From positions 119,962 to 183,961 of the forward strand of contig NZ_JOIZ01000009.1 of assembly GCF_000721605.1 (NCBI RefSeq): 64,000 bases of DNA, given 5' to 3'. The stretch comes from Streptomyces sp. NRRL S-37. Its GTDB lineage: Bacteria > Actinomycetota > Actinomycetes > Streptomycetales > Streptomycetaceae. Below, in pieces: positions 8,676-17,792 of the stretch. The notes below the pieces were generated by a model. That model ran no database searches. It was not told the origin of the DNA and saw only the letters and a list, made by a program, of their open reading frames with translations. The translations under genes and the position numbers were made by a program. How positions within the stretch are numbered: the stretch's first letter is position 1; every line of letters begins with the position of its first letter.

Positions 8676-8717
8676 CGGCGGGGCGGGACAGCCCTTGGTG
8701 ACCGTCCCGCCCCGCCG
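8676..8717. terminator. Bidirectional terminator hairpin
   Basis: A perfect 14-bp G/C stem (8676-8689 with 8704-8717) and 14-base loop lie between the convergent HU-like and HTH genes. It has no U-tract, as is common in Streptomyces. Confidence 0.65.
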
Positions 8718-8735
8718 CGGTCCACGGGTTCCTCG

Positions 8736-8960
8736 TCACCTCCGCGGACGCCCGGCCTCCTCGAGCCGCCGGTGCGAACGGTTCCCGCCCCGGCTGCGCA
8801 GAGAGGCGTCCGCCTCGGTGAGGACACGGTGGACGAACCCGTACGACCGCCCGTGCGCTTCGGCGATGGCCCGTATGGACAGGCCGTTCTCGTACTGCTC
8901 CTTCATCTCCCGCGCGAGTTCCGCACGGGCCGTGCCGGTGATCTGTTTGCCCTTGTCCAC
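8736..8960 (-). CDS. Small helix-turn-helix protein
   Basis: A 74-residue basic protein of a family widespread in actinomycetes. Conserved features are the start KGKQITG, then AREMKEQYENGLSIRAIAE and HGRSYGFVHRVLTEA, a resolvase/homeodomain-type helix-turn-helix, ending in an Arg/Gly-rich tail. GTG 8960 is chosen because GAAGGAGA lies just upstream and the family starts there. The role is unknown; a DNA-binding accessory function is inferred. Confidence 0.8.
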   Translation of the reverse strand: MDKGKQITGTARAELAREMKEQYENGLSIRAIAEAHGRSYGFVHRVLTEADASLRSRGGNRSHRRLEEAGRPRR

Positions 8961-9192
8961 GGCTCGTCTCCTTCGGTGATCGACGTCTGGCCGTGATCGT
9001 CGTCTACCCCCGACGAGGGACGAGCCACTCGGCGGGCGACGGCGGAGGGGAACGATCCGCGGGCGGGTGCGGTCGGGAAGGACGTGGCCGTGGAGGAAAG
9101 GACCTTCCGCGCGGCACGGCATCCACTCCGTCTCCCGCCCGGTCGTCTGCGCCGAGACCCCACCCGGGACGTTCCGTACTTCGCCGAAACCG

Positions 9193-9993
9193 TCACCGCG
9201 CCCGTCCGGGTCCCGCCGCACGTGACGGCGGGGGCGCGGGCGGCTGGTGGGTGCGGGTGCGGGTGCGGAGGGCGAAGGCGGCGAGTGCGGTGGTGGTCAT
9301 GGCGGTCAGCCAGGCCGCGCTGTGCAGCAGAGGGCTCGAGGTGGCGTTCCGGGTGAAGCCCGCGGCGAGGCTGGTCTGGAGGGAGCCGTAGCTCGGAAGC
9401 AGCTCGACCAGGGCCTTGTCGGCGGTGGTGCTGGCGACGGGATTCTGCGGCGCGAGATCGATGATGCTGGTCATGATGATCGTGACCAGTCCTTCGACCT
9501 CGCCGCGCAGGAAGAGGGCCAGGCACATGCCCATGGCCCCGTAGACCAGGCAGACCGCCAGGACCGCGATGCCGAGGAGGAAGGGCCGGAGGGGAGACCA
9601 GAACAGCAGCATCCAGGCGGTGGCGTAAGCGCCGACCAGTACCGATGCGACCAGGAGTGTGGTGAGTTTGGCGCCGATGAGGGCGGTTCGGGGATAGCCG
9701 GCCGCGGTGAGGCGACGGTCGAAGGCTTTGGTGCGGCGTGCGGCGCTGAACATCAGGAATCCCACGAGGAGGGACACGGCGTTCAGGGAGCCGCTGATCA
9801 TCGTGATCTCGTCTCCGCCGGCGCGCAGCCAGGTTCCGGTGGCGCGTAGCCGGAAGGGAAACGTCTTCGGCGTGGTGAGGGTCTTCGCCACGGTGATCCA
9901 CATCGGGATGAAGGCGACCAGGAGCACGGCGGCCAGCCGGTTCTTCGCCATGGCCAGCAGGGCGTAGCGGCAGGCGACCAGGTAGGCCCTCAT
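9193..9993 (-). CDS. ABC-2-type transporter permease
   Basis: A 266-residue membrane protein with about six hydrophobic helices in the ABC-2 permease pattern (short cytoplasmic N-terminus, then RLAAVLLVAFIPMWITVAK). Its ATG (9993) overlaps the stop of the ATPase gene by four bases (ATGA), so they are translationally coupled and form one exporter. The C-terminal tail is rich in Pro, Arg and Ala. Cargo is unknown; such pairs export peptides, lipids or drugs. Confidence 0.85.
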   Translation of the reverse strand: MRAYLVACRYALLAMAKNRLAAVLLVAFIPMWITVAKTLTTPKTFPFRLRATGTWLRAGGDEITMISGSLNAVSLLVGFLMFSAARRTKAFDRRLTAAGYPRTALIGAKLTTLLVASVLVGAYATAWMLLFWSPLRPFLLGIAVLAVCLVYGAMGMCLALFLRGEVEGLVTIIMTSIIDLAPQNPVASTTADKALVELLPSYGSLQTSLAAGFTRNATSSPLLHSAAWLTAMTTTALAAFALRTRTRTHQPPAPPPSRAAGPGRAR

Positions 9994-10604
9994 GCGGTGT
10001 CCGCCGTGGGCGAGGGCCCGAGGAGGCCGTCGTGCAGACGGTGCAGGACGTCCAGGCGTCCGGTGTCGTGGGCGAGATGGGAGACGATGATCACGGTACG
10101 GCCGCTGCCCTTCAGCTCCTGGGCGAGGTCCCAGAACCGCAGGTAGGTCTCCCAGTCGAAGCCCTGGTACGGCTCGTCGAGCAGGACGACGTCCGGGTCG
10201 TGCATCAACGCCAGGACCAGGTTCAGCTTCTGCAGGGTGCCACCGCTGAGCACTTTCACCGGCGCGTCCAGATAACCGGCCGCGGAGAGCGTGTCGATCA
10301 GCCGGAGCGCGCGGCCGGGGTCCGGGAGACGGTAGGCGATCTGGAAGAGACGCAGATGCTGGCGCACGGTCAGCTCCTCGTCCAGGACCGGGTGCTGGGG
10401 GCAGTAACCCCGGGTGCCCACCAGGTCGACGCGTCCGTCGTCGGGGCGCAGGTCACCGCTGAGGATACGCAGCAGGGTGGTCTTCCCGGCGCCGTTCTCC
10501 CCGACGATGCCCACCAGTTGCCCTGCCCGCGCCTCGAAGCCGACCCCGCGCAGGACCTGCCGGGACCCGAAGCTCTTGCGGACCGCCGTCACACGCAGCA
10601 CCAC
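9990..10604 (-). CDS. ABC transporter ATP-binding protein
   Basis: A 204-residue nucleotide-binding subunit. Walker A is GENGAGKTTL, the Q-loop region is YCPQHPVLDEELTV, the signature is LSGGTLQKL, Walker B is DVVLLDEPYQGFDW, and the H-loop is IVSHLAHD. All catalytic motifs are intact; the signature's last residue differs from the usual LSGGQ, as in many ABC-2 ATPases. The start is placed at GTG 10604, where homology begins, but no good ribosome site is visible. It drives the permease encoded downstream. Confidence 0.88.
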   Translation of the reverse strand: MVLRVTAVRKSFGSRQVLRGVGFEARAGQLVGIVGENGAGKTTLLRILSGDLRPDDGRVDLVGTRGYCPQHPVLDEELTVRQHLRLFQIAYRLPDPGRALRLIDTLSAAGYLDAPVKVLSGGTLQKLNLVLALMHDPDVVLLDEPYQGFDWETYLRFWDLAQELKGSGRTVIIVSHLAHDTGRLDVLHRLHDGLLGPSPTADTA

Positions 10605-11111
10605 CGCCGGTTGCCGCCTCACGTCCGGGTCCGGACATGCGTACGGTCGGCGAACGGGCACCGGAGGGACGGCGGGCCCTCGTCCCGGTCGGCGTACAGC
10701 GGGCTCGGACTGGCCACAAAGGCTCCTCGAGAGCGGTGGAGTGCACGGGTTCCGACCGGCCAACGATCCACGAGCCCGCCGGGACACGTCACGCACGCTT
10801 CCGGTGCGTGCTCCGGGACCGGTGCGTGAGCCCCGTCGAACGGCTGCCGCTGCGGCTCGCCCCTCCTGCCGGCCCGTCCCGGACCGTCGACCGCAAGGCT
10901 GAGCCGGGCAGCGCCGACGCGGACCGGCTGCGGTTCCTGGTGTCGCTGCACGCGACCCGCTCGGCACGCACCGACGGGAACCGCTGGACGGTCGGATCCC
11001 CTCTCCGTGTGCGGGGGCGTCCCGGAACGGCGTCGCCCGTTCCGCGTCCGGCGGGAGAGACCCGGCCTCCGGCCGCCCCGCTCGTCCGGACAGAGCTCCT
11101 GACCAGGAAGA
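10605..11111. other. Non-coding gap
   Basis: About 500 bases between the ABC operon (reading left) and the end of the 113-residue gene. Several open frames exist on both strands but none has family similarity, a ribosome site or convincing codon bias. Confidence 0.4.
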
Positions 11112-11453
11112 CTAGTAAAAGGTGCGGTCGGCCTGCCGCGGCGGTTTCCCGTGCTCCTGGAACCTCTTCCAGACGCCGTAGGCCGCCGTCACCATCACCC
11201 GCCACTCCTGGCTGCCCTCCCACCGCGCGTGCCTGCGCGCCGACTCGTCCTCGGTGAGTCCGAAGCGGACCTCCATGCCGTCCTCCAGGACGGCTCCCGT
11301 TCCGTCGCATTCCCGGAAGAGCCGCTCCGCCGGGACGAACAGCATCCAGCCGCGCCGTCCGTCGTCGGGCACCAGCCAGGAGTACACGAACCCCGCCCCC
11401 GCGCTCCCGGACGCCTCGGCGACGAGCCGTACGCCGATCGACGCCACCCCCAT
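11112..11453 (-). CDS. Conserved hypothetical protein
   Basis: A 113-residue soluble protein with a good start: ATG 11453 lies six bases after GGAGGG. It has an even mix of aromatic and charged residues (FVYSWLVPDDGRRGWMLFVP, VRFGLTEDESARRH). I recall similar Streptomyces proteins but no known function. It is divergent from the HEAT/MerR operon, with the MerR-type promoter about 100 bases away. Confidence 0.7.
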   Translation of the reverse strand: MGVASIGVRLVAEASGSAGAGFVYSWLVPDDGRRGWMLFVPAERLFRECDGTGAVLEDGMEVRFGLTEDESARRHARWEGSQEWRVMVTAAYGVWKRFQEHGKPPRQADRTFY

Positions 11454-11527
11454 GCTCCGCCCTCCTGCGTTTCTCCGGCCACGGACGCCGGTCAGCCTAC
11501 GCGGACCGGCCGTCCACCGAGTCCCGT

Positions 11528-11558
11528 TTGACCTTGACACGGTGACAAGGCCTTCACT
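11528..11558 (+). promoter_or_regulatory. MerR-type promoter with operator palindrome
   Basis: CCTTGACACGGTGACAAGG (11532-11550) is a 19-bp palindrome with arms CCTTG and CAAGG. It lies between a -35 TTGACC (11528-11533) and a weak -10 TTCACT (11553-11558), giving a 19-base spacer. An over-long spacer with a central palindrome is characteristic of MerR-activated promoters, and the second gene of this operon encodes a MerR protein. Confidence 0.7.
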
Positions 11559-11580
11559 GCTTGCCGAGGAGGTGGTCCCG

Positions 11581-12255
11581 ATGGCCACGACGAGACAGGA
11601 CACGGACGCGGTACGCATGCTCCAGGCGCTGGAGGACGGGAGTTCGTCCGTGCGGTTGCGGGCCGCTCTGGAGGCCGGCACGGCACCGGACCCGTGCTTC
11701 GTCGACAAGCTCGTCCAACGATGCGCACTCGAACCGGAGTTCTTCGTCCGGGACATGCTGACCTGGGCACTCACCCGCCACCCGGTGTCCATGACGCTTC
11801 CCGCGCTGCTCCGCGAAGTCCGCTCGGAGCATGCGCGGGCACGGAGCCAGGCACTGCACACGCTGTCCAAGATCGGGGACCGGCGGGCATGGCCGGCGAT
11901 CACACCGGAACTTCTGTCCGACACCGACGACGAGGTGGCGCGGAGCGCCTGGCGGACCGCGGTCGTGCTCGTGCCGGAGGGTGAGGAACCCGGGCTGGCC
12001 GCGCTGCTGGCGGGACAACTCGGGCGCGGTGAGCGGGAGACGCGGTTGAGTCTCAGCCGGGCGCTGATCGCACTGGGCGGCGATGCCGTTCCTCCGGTTC
12101 TGCGTGCCGCGGCCATGGCCCCCGACCCGCGCGTGCGCGCGCACGCGCTCGCCACGGAACGGCTGCTGCGCGATCCTGACACCGGATTCGAGTGGGCGAT
12201 CGAGGAGGCGAAGCGCGTCGTGGCCCTCGGCGGCCCGGGCCAGGAGGGACGATAG
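11581..12255 (+). CDS. HEAT-repeat protein
   Basis: A 224-residue all-helical protein with repeated HEAT-like units (RLRAALEAG, VRDMLTWALTRHP, ARSQALHTLSKIGDRRA, VRAHALATERLL). HEAT solenoids are protein-binding scaffolds. ATG 11581 follows GAGGAGG. Only three bases separate its stop from the GTG of the MerR-HEAT gene, so they form an operon driven by the MerR-type promoter upstream. Sharing a fold with the regulator's own C-terminal domain suggests the two products may interact or arose by duplication. Confidence 0.85.
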   Translation: MATTRQDTDAVRMLQALEDGSSSVRLRAALEAGTAPDPCFVDKLVQRCALEPEFFVRDMLTWALTRHPVSMTLPALLREVRSEHARARSQALHTLSKIGDRRAWPAITPELLSDTDDEVARSAWRTAVVLVPEGEEPGLAALLAGQLGRGERETRLSLSRALIALGGDAVPPVLRAAAMAPDPRVRAHALATERLLRDPDTGFEWAIEEAKRVVALGGPGQEGR

Positions 12256-12258
12256 AAC

Positions 12259-13263
12259 GTGTTGATCGGTGAGGTGGCGCGACGGTCCGGGGTCAGCGCC
12301 CGCATGCTCAGGCATTACGAGTCACTCGGTCTGGTGCGGCCTTCGGGCCGTACGGGCTCCGGCTACCGGGAGTACTCCGACGAGGACATCCGGCGGATCT
12401 TCCACGTCGAGAGCCTGCGATCGCTGGGGCTGTCGCTGCGGGAGATCGGGCGCGCGCTCGACGACCCCGGCTTCACGCCCTCGGCGCTCGTCGACGACCT
12501 CATCCGTCAGACACGCGAACGCATCGCGGCCGAGACCGAGCTGCTCACGCGGCTCCGCCGGATCGATGCCGCGGAACCCGCCGGCTGGGAGGACGTCCTG
12601 CGGAGCGTCGCACTCCTCCAGGCACTCGGATCGAAGAGCGCCGACGCGCGTCAGCGCGCGGCCCTTTCCTCGGCCGGCGAGGTCCCGGTACCGGTGGAGG
12701 CCCTGGCCGAGGCGGTGCTGCGGGAGACGGATCCGAACGTCGCCGGGGCCCTGCGCTGGGCACTGGCGCGATCCGGCGGCGACGGCACGGCACTGCTGGC
12801 GCAGGGTCTGGACTCACCGGTGGCCGCGGTGCGTGAACGCGCCGTCCGGTCCCTCGCCGAGATGCCCGGTGACGAGGCTGCCGCCCGGCTGCGGGACGCC
12901 CTCGCGCACCCTGACGCCGCGGTCCGCGGGTACGCGGCTCTGGCGCTGGCGGCACGCGGAGCGGCCGATACGGTCCCGGCGCTCATCGACATGATCGTGG
13001 AGGGGAGGAACGACACCGACGCGGCCGATGCGCTGAGCCGGCTGGCGAGCGACCCCGCGACGGCGGACCGGATCGCCACCGGGCTCGTCGACCGCCTCGC
13101 CCACGGCACCACCGAAGCGCCCGTACGCCGGTGGCTGACCCAGGCGCTGGCGGACATCCCGGGAACCACGGCGTCACGTGCCCTCGTACAGCTCTCGGAC
13201 GACGAGGACCGTGCCGTCGCCCTGACCGCGGCGTACCTCCTTCACCTGCGCGACGCACGATGA
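12259..13263 (+). CDS. MerR-family regulator with C-terminal HEAT repeats
   Basis: A 334-residue protein. Residues 1-70 are a canonical MerR winged helix (IGEVARRSGVSARMLRHYES, then GYREYSDEDIRRI), followed by a dimerising coiled coil to ~115. The rest is a HEAT-like solenoid (LAQGLDSPVAAVRERAVRSL, LAHPDAAVRGYAALALA). There is no Cys/His metal pocket and no GyrI-like ligand domain. GTG 12259 follows AGGAGG. It probably binds the palindrome at 11532-11550 and controls its own operon. Confidence 0.9.
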   Translation: MLIGEVARRSGVSARMLRHYESLGLVRPSGRTGSGYREYSDEDIRRIFHVESLRSLGLSLREIGRALDDPGFTPSALVDDLIRQTRERIAAETELLTRLRRIDAAEPAGWEDVLRSVALLQALGSKSADARQRAALSSAGEVPVPVEALAEAVLRETDPNVAGALRWALARSGGDGTALLAQGLDSPVAAVRERAVRSLAEMPGDEAAARLRDALAHPDAAVRGYAALALAARGAADTVPALIDMIVEGRNDTDAADALSRLASDPATADRIATGLVDRLAHGTTEAPVRRWLTQALADIPGTTASRALVQLSDDEDRAVALTAAYLLHLRDAR

Positions 13264-13420
13264 CGTCCCCTCAGGGGCCGACGGGCCGGGCCGCAGGGCG
13301 GTGATCACGGTGGCATGGGCGTCCCGATACGGGGCACACGAAGGTCTGCTCGGCGCTGCCCGGTGATGGCCGCGGTGCCGGCCGCTTTGTGAGACGGACC
13401 TCGAGGGGAGAGGCATCACC

Positions 13421-13666
13421 ATGATCCTTCCGGCGGAGAAGGAACTGCGCGCCGTACTGGCCCGGTTCGCTCAGGCGCGCATCGAACACGACGTGCGCCC
13501 CACCGGCCGCACCAGCCGGGACCTCGAGGACTCCACCTACACGCTGTGCGTGATGACCGGGGCCCGCACCGTCGAGGAGGCTCTGCTCGCGGCCGACGCA
13601 CTGCTCGAGCGGTACGGCGCGGACCGTGCGAGCTCCTCCCGGAAGGACGAGACACTGGCCGCGTGA
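13421..13666 (+). CDS. DUF5133 protein
   Basis: An 81-residue protein matching DUF5133, a small Streptomyces family: MILPAEKELRAVLARF at the start, then LEDSTYTLCVMTGARTVEEA. A GAGGGGAGAGG ribosome region precedes ATG 13421. Function is unknown. It stands alone between the MerR operon and a non-coding stretch. Confidence 0.85.
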   Translation: MILPAEKELRAVLARFAQARIEHDVRPTGRTSRDLEDSTYTLCVMTGARTVEEALLAADALLERYGADRASSSRKDETLAA

Positions 13667-14218
13667 GGCCGGATCCCCGCCCCTGGCCGCCGAGTCGGGC
13701 GACCGGTGCGCCGTAGGAGAGAACCCGTACCCGGCGAAGGCGACGGCCCCGGAGAACCCGGCTCATGGCGTGGTGGAGGGGCAACGGCCACGGCAGCCGG
13801 TCCCGTTCCGGCAGACCGGGAACACCCAGGAGGCCGCCCGCCACGACCGGCGCGAGGCGGTCGCGGCGGTCGTCGGCACTCCCTTGGGAGTGCGGAGCGG
13901 CCACGCCGTCCCGTCCAGCCCGAGACCGTCCCGGGCGGGCGTCTCCGGCTCCGCGGAACGTCGCCCGCCACACCCCGGAAGTCCCCGGACGGCGGAGCAC
14001 CCCCGTCCTCCTCACCGTCCTCGGCCACCACCACGGTCGGCCCGGGCGGGACAGCCGTCCCCGCTGACGCGCCGGCCGGGTCTCGTAGGTGAGGAGCACA
14101 CGCGCGCCACAGTCCTCCAGCAGACGGACCGGCGGTGACGACAGCCCTCGGTGACACGTGTCCTACACCGGATCCGCTCGTTGATCAGCGCGTCACTTCC
14201 TACGCGAAAGGGATAAAA
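13667..14218. other. Non-coding gap
   Basis: About 550 bases with long open frames on both strands but no recognisable family, so probably non-coding GC-rich DNA. The AAAGGGAT ribosome site of the next gene lies at its end. Lower-GC bases near 14180-14215 likely hold the promoter. Confidence 0.4.
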
Positions 14219-14473
14219 GTGCGTAATACTCTCGCCGTCGGTGCCGTCGCGGCACTTGCCGCTGCCGGGGTCCTCTTCCCGGTCTCCGCCGCGCAGGCGG
14301 CCTCGCCCGTGCCGGCCGACCCGGCCGCCGAATCCGCCCGGGACGGCAGCAGCCTGGGGGACCTGGCGTACCTGGTCCCGAACCTCGCCCGCGGCCTGCT
14401 GCCGGTGAACCAGGAGGGCGACAGCGGCCGCCCCCTCCAGGAGCCCGCCGACAGCCCTGAGGGGCAGAGCTGA
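14219..14473 (+). CDS. Small secreted protein
   Basis: An 84-residue protein starting at GTG 14219 after AAAGGGAT. Residues 1-27 form a clear Sec signal peptide (two basic residues region, an Ala/Val/Leu core, and a VSAAQA cleavage site). The mature part of ~57 residues is acidic and Pro/Ser-rich (LGDLAYLVPNLARGLLP, then PADSPEGQS) with no cysteine. It resembles the many small Streptomyces secreted proteins of unknown role. Confidence 0.75.
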   Translation: MRNTLAVGAVAALAAAGVLFPVSAAQAASPVPADPAAESARDGSSLGDLAYLVPNLARGLLPVNQEGDSGRPLQEPADSPEGQS

Positions 14474-14682
14474 GGGGACACCGCCGGTAGTGCTTCGCCG
14501 GGGCCGGCCCTGGTGCGGGTACCGGTCCATCACCTCGGCAGGTCCTGGATGGCGCCCAGGAGCTGGCAGAGGGCCGGCACCCCGGCTTCCGGGCCGGCCC
14601 GCCGGAGGGCGGGGCAAGCCCGGGCGGGCCACGGTGGCTCCGGGACGGGGCGGGACGCGGCCGGTATCCGGTGCGGCGCGCC

Positions 14683-16092
14683 TCAGATCAGTTCGGGCTG
14701 GGGTTCCGGTCGCCGTGCCGGTGCGGTCCCCGGTTCCCACCGCGCGGTGGTCCGTACGTAGCCGTAGATCACCGAGACCATGGCCAGTACGAGCAGCGGT
14801 CCGGACACCCAGGGATACGCGGCCATCGCCGACGGCAGGAACCGGTAGGACAGCAGAAGCGCGGCGAAGACCGTCACGCCGTAGGCGACCAGCCGGATCC
14901 CCGACCGGTCCCAGCCCTGGTCGAACGAGCGCAGGGCCGCCTCGATCGTGAGCGTGAACACCACGCCGGCGAGGAGGTCCGCGCCGTAGTGGTAGCCGAA
15001 TCCCAGCGTCGCGGCGAGCGTGGCGACCAGCCAGAACGTTCCCGCGAACCGCAGGACGCGAGGGCCCTTCCGGGAGTGGATGAAGATCGCGGTGGCCCAC
15101 GCCGTGTGCAGGCTGGGCATGCAGTTCCGCGGGGTGATCCCGTCGAACGGCATGGGGTGCGGGGCATCGGCCGGCGGCAGCGTCCGCGGCCACAGATCGG
15201 CCACGGCCCAGGGCTCGCTGGGCGGCATGTCCGGCGCCCAGAGGCTGACCGCCGCCCAGTGCTCGGTGCCCGTGCCGTAGGCGAAGAGCGGTCCGACCAC
15301 CGGGAAGATCATGTAGAAGGCCGGCCCGACGAGGCCGATCACCAGGAACGTGCGCACCAGGTGGTGGCGCGGGAAGCGGCGCTCGACCGCCACATGGCGC
15401 AGCTGGTACAGCGCGGCGATGACCGCGGCCACCGCGAGATTGCCGTAGACGAAGTCGAGGAAGTTGAAGCCGACGGGGCCGGTGGCCGTCACGATACGGC
15501 CCGCCAGCCACGACGGGTCGCCCAGCGCGTGATCGGCGGTGGCCACGTACTGGTCGAGCACCGTCAGGCGGGTCTTCGAGGTGATGAGCAGCCAGGTGTC
15601 ACCGGTCTTGCGGCCGGCCATCAGCAGCAGGGCCAGCCCGACGCCCTTCAGGAGCAGGACCCGTTCCCGGCCGGTGCGGCGGGTGACGGCGATGACCGCA
15701 CAGCCCAGGATCACCCAGAGGGCGCCGTTGCCGAAGGGGTGGCCCCCGGCCGTGTCCACGTCGGCCGCCCACCGGACCACCAGGAAGGCGACGTCGACAC
15801 CGATCGCCGTACCCACCGCGACGAACCGTTCCCGCCAGGTGAGCACCACCATCATCAACGCCATGGCGGCGTACAGCAGACCGCCCGACTTGGGGGCGTA
15901 CACCACCTCCCGCACCTGATTGGTGAGCGGCCCCGGCAGGCCGTAGTGACGCGCGGCGAATTCCAGCGCGACGAGGAACCCGAGGGCCACGGCACCCACC
16001 GCGGCCCAGAGGACCGTCCGTGGCCGACGCCACAGGGGGAGCGCGGTGTCCTGGTCCGTTCGCGAAAAGTTCTGCGGTGGTATGTGTATCAA
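14683..16092 (-). CDS. PAP2-superfamily membrane phosphatase / Aur1-like lipid enzyme
   Basis: A 469-residue protein with about ten membrane helices. Near the C-terminus NCMPSLHTAWATA and FGYHYGADLLAGV carry the His and Asp of PAP2 domains C2 and C3, in the form typical of inositol-phosphorylceramide-synthase-like (Aur1/Ipt1) enzymes. It would transfer or remove lipid-linked phosphate groups at the membrane. The start is uncertain: TTG 16092 is the best in-frame candidate, with no ribosome site and no ATG or GTG before the first helix. Confidence 0.8.
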   Translation of the reverse strand: MIHIPPQNFSRTDQDTALPLWRRPRTVLWAAVGAVALGFLVALEFAARHYGLPGPLTNQVREVVYAPKSGGLLYAAMALMMVVLTWRERFVAVGTAIGVDVAFLVVRWAADVDTAGGHPFGNGALWVILGCAVIAVTRRTGRERVLLLKGVGLALLLMAGRKTGDTWLLITSKTRLTVLDQYVATADHALGDPSWLAGRIVTATGPVGFNFLDFVYGNLAVAAVIAALYQLRHVAVERRFPRHHLVRTFLVIGLVGPAFYMIFPVVGPLFAYGTGTEHWAAVSLWAPDMPPSEPWAVADLWPRTLPPADAPHPMPFDGITPRNCMPSLHTAWATAIFIHSRKGPRVLRFAGTFWLVATLAATLGFGYHYGADLLAGVVFTLTIEAALRSFDQGWDRSGIRLVAYGVTVFAALLLSYRFLPSAMAAYPWVSGPLLVLAMVSVIYGYVRTTARWEPGTAPARRPEPQPELI

Positions 16093-16891
16093 TTTTCGAC
16101 TGCTTTGCTAGAGATTGGTCATGTCAGGGCGGGTTCCGCTCGTCACCTTCCGGCCGGCGTCGCTTTCCCCCTCGCCGAGGGCGGTCCGTCGGAGCAAGAC
16201 GGAAAGAACGTGACGCGGGTTCCGGCGAGTTCTCCGTCGAGCCGTGCGCCGTCCGCCGGCTCCGGTGCGGGGCGTCGTCCCGGCAGTCCGGCCGCCGCCG
16301 TTCTCCGTGCCGCCGGCGGTTCACACCGCGGCGGGACGGACGTCAGGGGGGTCGCCCGGCGGACGTGAGGGGATCGCCGGGGACCGGCCGGGGCACGGCC
16401 ACGAGGCCGTCGTACGAGGATCACCGGCTTCGTGACACCCGCCGCCGGGGCAGGCCCGGCCGAGGCGCACGCGGGTGCGGCGCGGTCACGTCGTCAGCGT
16501 TCCCGTTGTGTTCCCCCATGCCCCGAGACACCTCACGCCCCCTCGATCCGCCCCTGCACGCCATCCGTGCCCTCGGTGTGCCTCCCCAGGCCCTCACGCC
16601 GAGACAAGCACAGCGAATTCGAGCAGGTCAATAGCCATGCGGAAGCCGTACGACGATCCAGACGCGGATGCCCTTCCCCCGCGCCGCACGCTTCCGCGGG
16701 CGTTCCGTCGTGTCCGCTCGCCGGTCGGCCGCTCGACGGACCCCGCCCGCCGCTCCCCCTCCGCGCGGAACCACGCACCGCGTGCCACCGCCAGTATCAC
16801 CAGGTCCGGGTGACCGTGCTCCGGCCGCCGTCGTACGCCCGGCCGGCACCCGTCGTAGGCTGGGCCCCGGTGCGACGGACAGGAGACAGGG
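16093..16891. other. Non-coding gap
   Basis: About 800 bases without a recognisable gene. A ~58-codon frame from ATG 16637 (start MRKPYDDPDADALPP) is the only vaguely gene-like piece and may be a remnant. A short AT-richer stretch (16080-16120) is the probable promoter of the PAP2 gene. Confidence 0.4.
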
Positions 16892-17263
16892 GTGGCCGAG
16901 ACGACGGCGGCCGAGGTGATGGCCGAGCTGGCCGCGCTGGACGACCCGAGGATCCGCGCGGTGAACGAGAGACACGGTGACGATCACGGTGTGAACCTCA
17001 CCAAACTGCGCGCGCTCGCGAAGCGGCTCAGGACGCGGCACGAGCTCGCGCATGAGCTCTGGACGACGGACGACACCGCGGCGAGGCTGTTGGCACTCCT
17101 GATCTGCCGTCCGAGGGCGTCCGAGCGCGACAAGCTGGACACCATGCTGCGCGAGGCGCGCACCCCCAAGGTGCACGACTGGCTCGTGAACTACGTGGTG
17201 AAGAAGAACCCGCACCGTGAGGAACTGCGCCTGGCCTGGTTCGCCGATCCCGACCCGGTGACA
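16892..17263 (+). pseudogene. DNA alkylation repair protein (AlkD-like), N-terminal piece
   Basis: About 124 residues match the N-terminal half of Streptomyces AlkD-like DNA alkylation repair proteins (AEEVMAELAAL-type start, VNERHGDDHGVNL, ALLICRP, TPKVHDWLVNYVVKKNPHRE, LAWFADPDPV). The gene has a proper start, with AGGAGACAGGG before GTG 16892. Similarity ends abruptly at ~17263; the rest of the solenoid, with the base-pocket residues, is absent. The frame stays open into unrelated sequence. Confidence 0.75.
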
Positions 17264-17474
17264 GCTGGCGCAGCGCGGTCGGCCCAGCCCGTCCAGCGCG
17301 ATGGGCAGGCCGGCCGTGACCTCCTCGCCGCCGGGCGAGAACTCCACCTGAAGTCCCGCGGACCCCGGAGCGGGGGGAAGGGACGTGCTGAGCCCCGCTG
17401 CGCGGTCCTGTTCGTCGGGACCGCCGAGCAGCGCGAGGATCACCGCCTCCGCCGGCATGGGCACGGCGCTCGTG

Positions 17475-17792
17475 CCGGTGGGGTCCGGGTGGGCGACCGT
17501 GCGCAGCACGGCAGAGATCCGGGCCTCGATCACCTCGGTACGGGCGGGCTTGACGATGTAGTCGTCGGCACCGGCCTCCAGGCCGATCACCACGTCGAAG
17601 TCGTCACCCCGCGCGGTCAGCATGATGATCGGCAACCGGCTCCGCTCGCGGACCCGCCGGCAGACCTGCACCCCGTTCATGCCGGGCAGCATCAGGTCGA
17701 GGAGCATCAGATCGGGCCGGAATTCGGCCAGCGCGGCGAGACCGGCCTCACCGGTCGCGGCCACCCGTACCTCGTGTCCACGGCGGCGCAGC
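17475..17792 (-). pseudogene. Response-regulator receiver domain fragment
   Basis: On the minus strand a run of ~105 residues is the body of an OmpR-type receiver domain: GHEVRVAATGEAGLAAL, then RPDLMLLDLMLPGMNGVQVC with the phospho-acceptor Asp, IIMLTARGDD, and GLEAGADDYIVKP with the conserved Lys. The first beta strand with its acidic pair is cut off at ~17792, and no DNA-binding domain follows. Sequence between ~17265 and 17475 on this strand could not be assigned. Confidence 0.75.

Noticed and set aside
12814..13104. Minus-strand frame within the MerR-HEAT gene
   Set aside because: The + strand MerR domain and HEAT repeats explain the sequence.
13667..14218. Possible decayed gene on the minus strand
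   Set aside because: Phrases such as VVAGGLLGVPGLPERDRLPW look protein-like, but no family could be named and the frame has no start or ribosome site.
14671..16368. A 565-codon open frame on the + strand
   Set aside because: It is antisense to the PAP2 membrane enzyme, whose motifs and helices are unambiguous.
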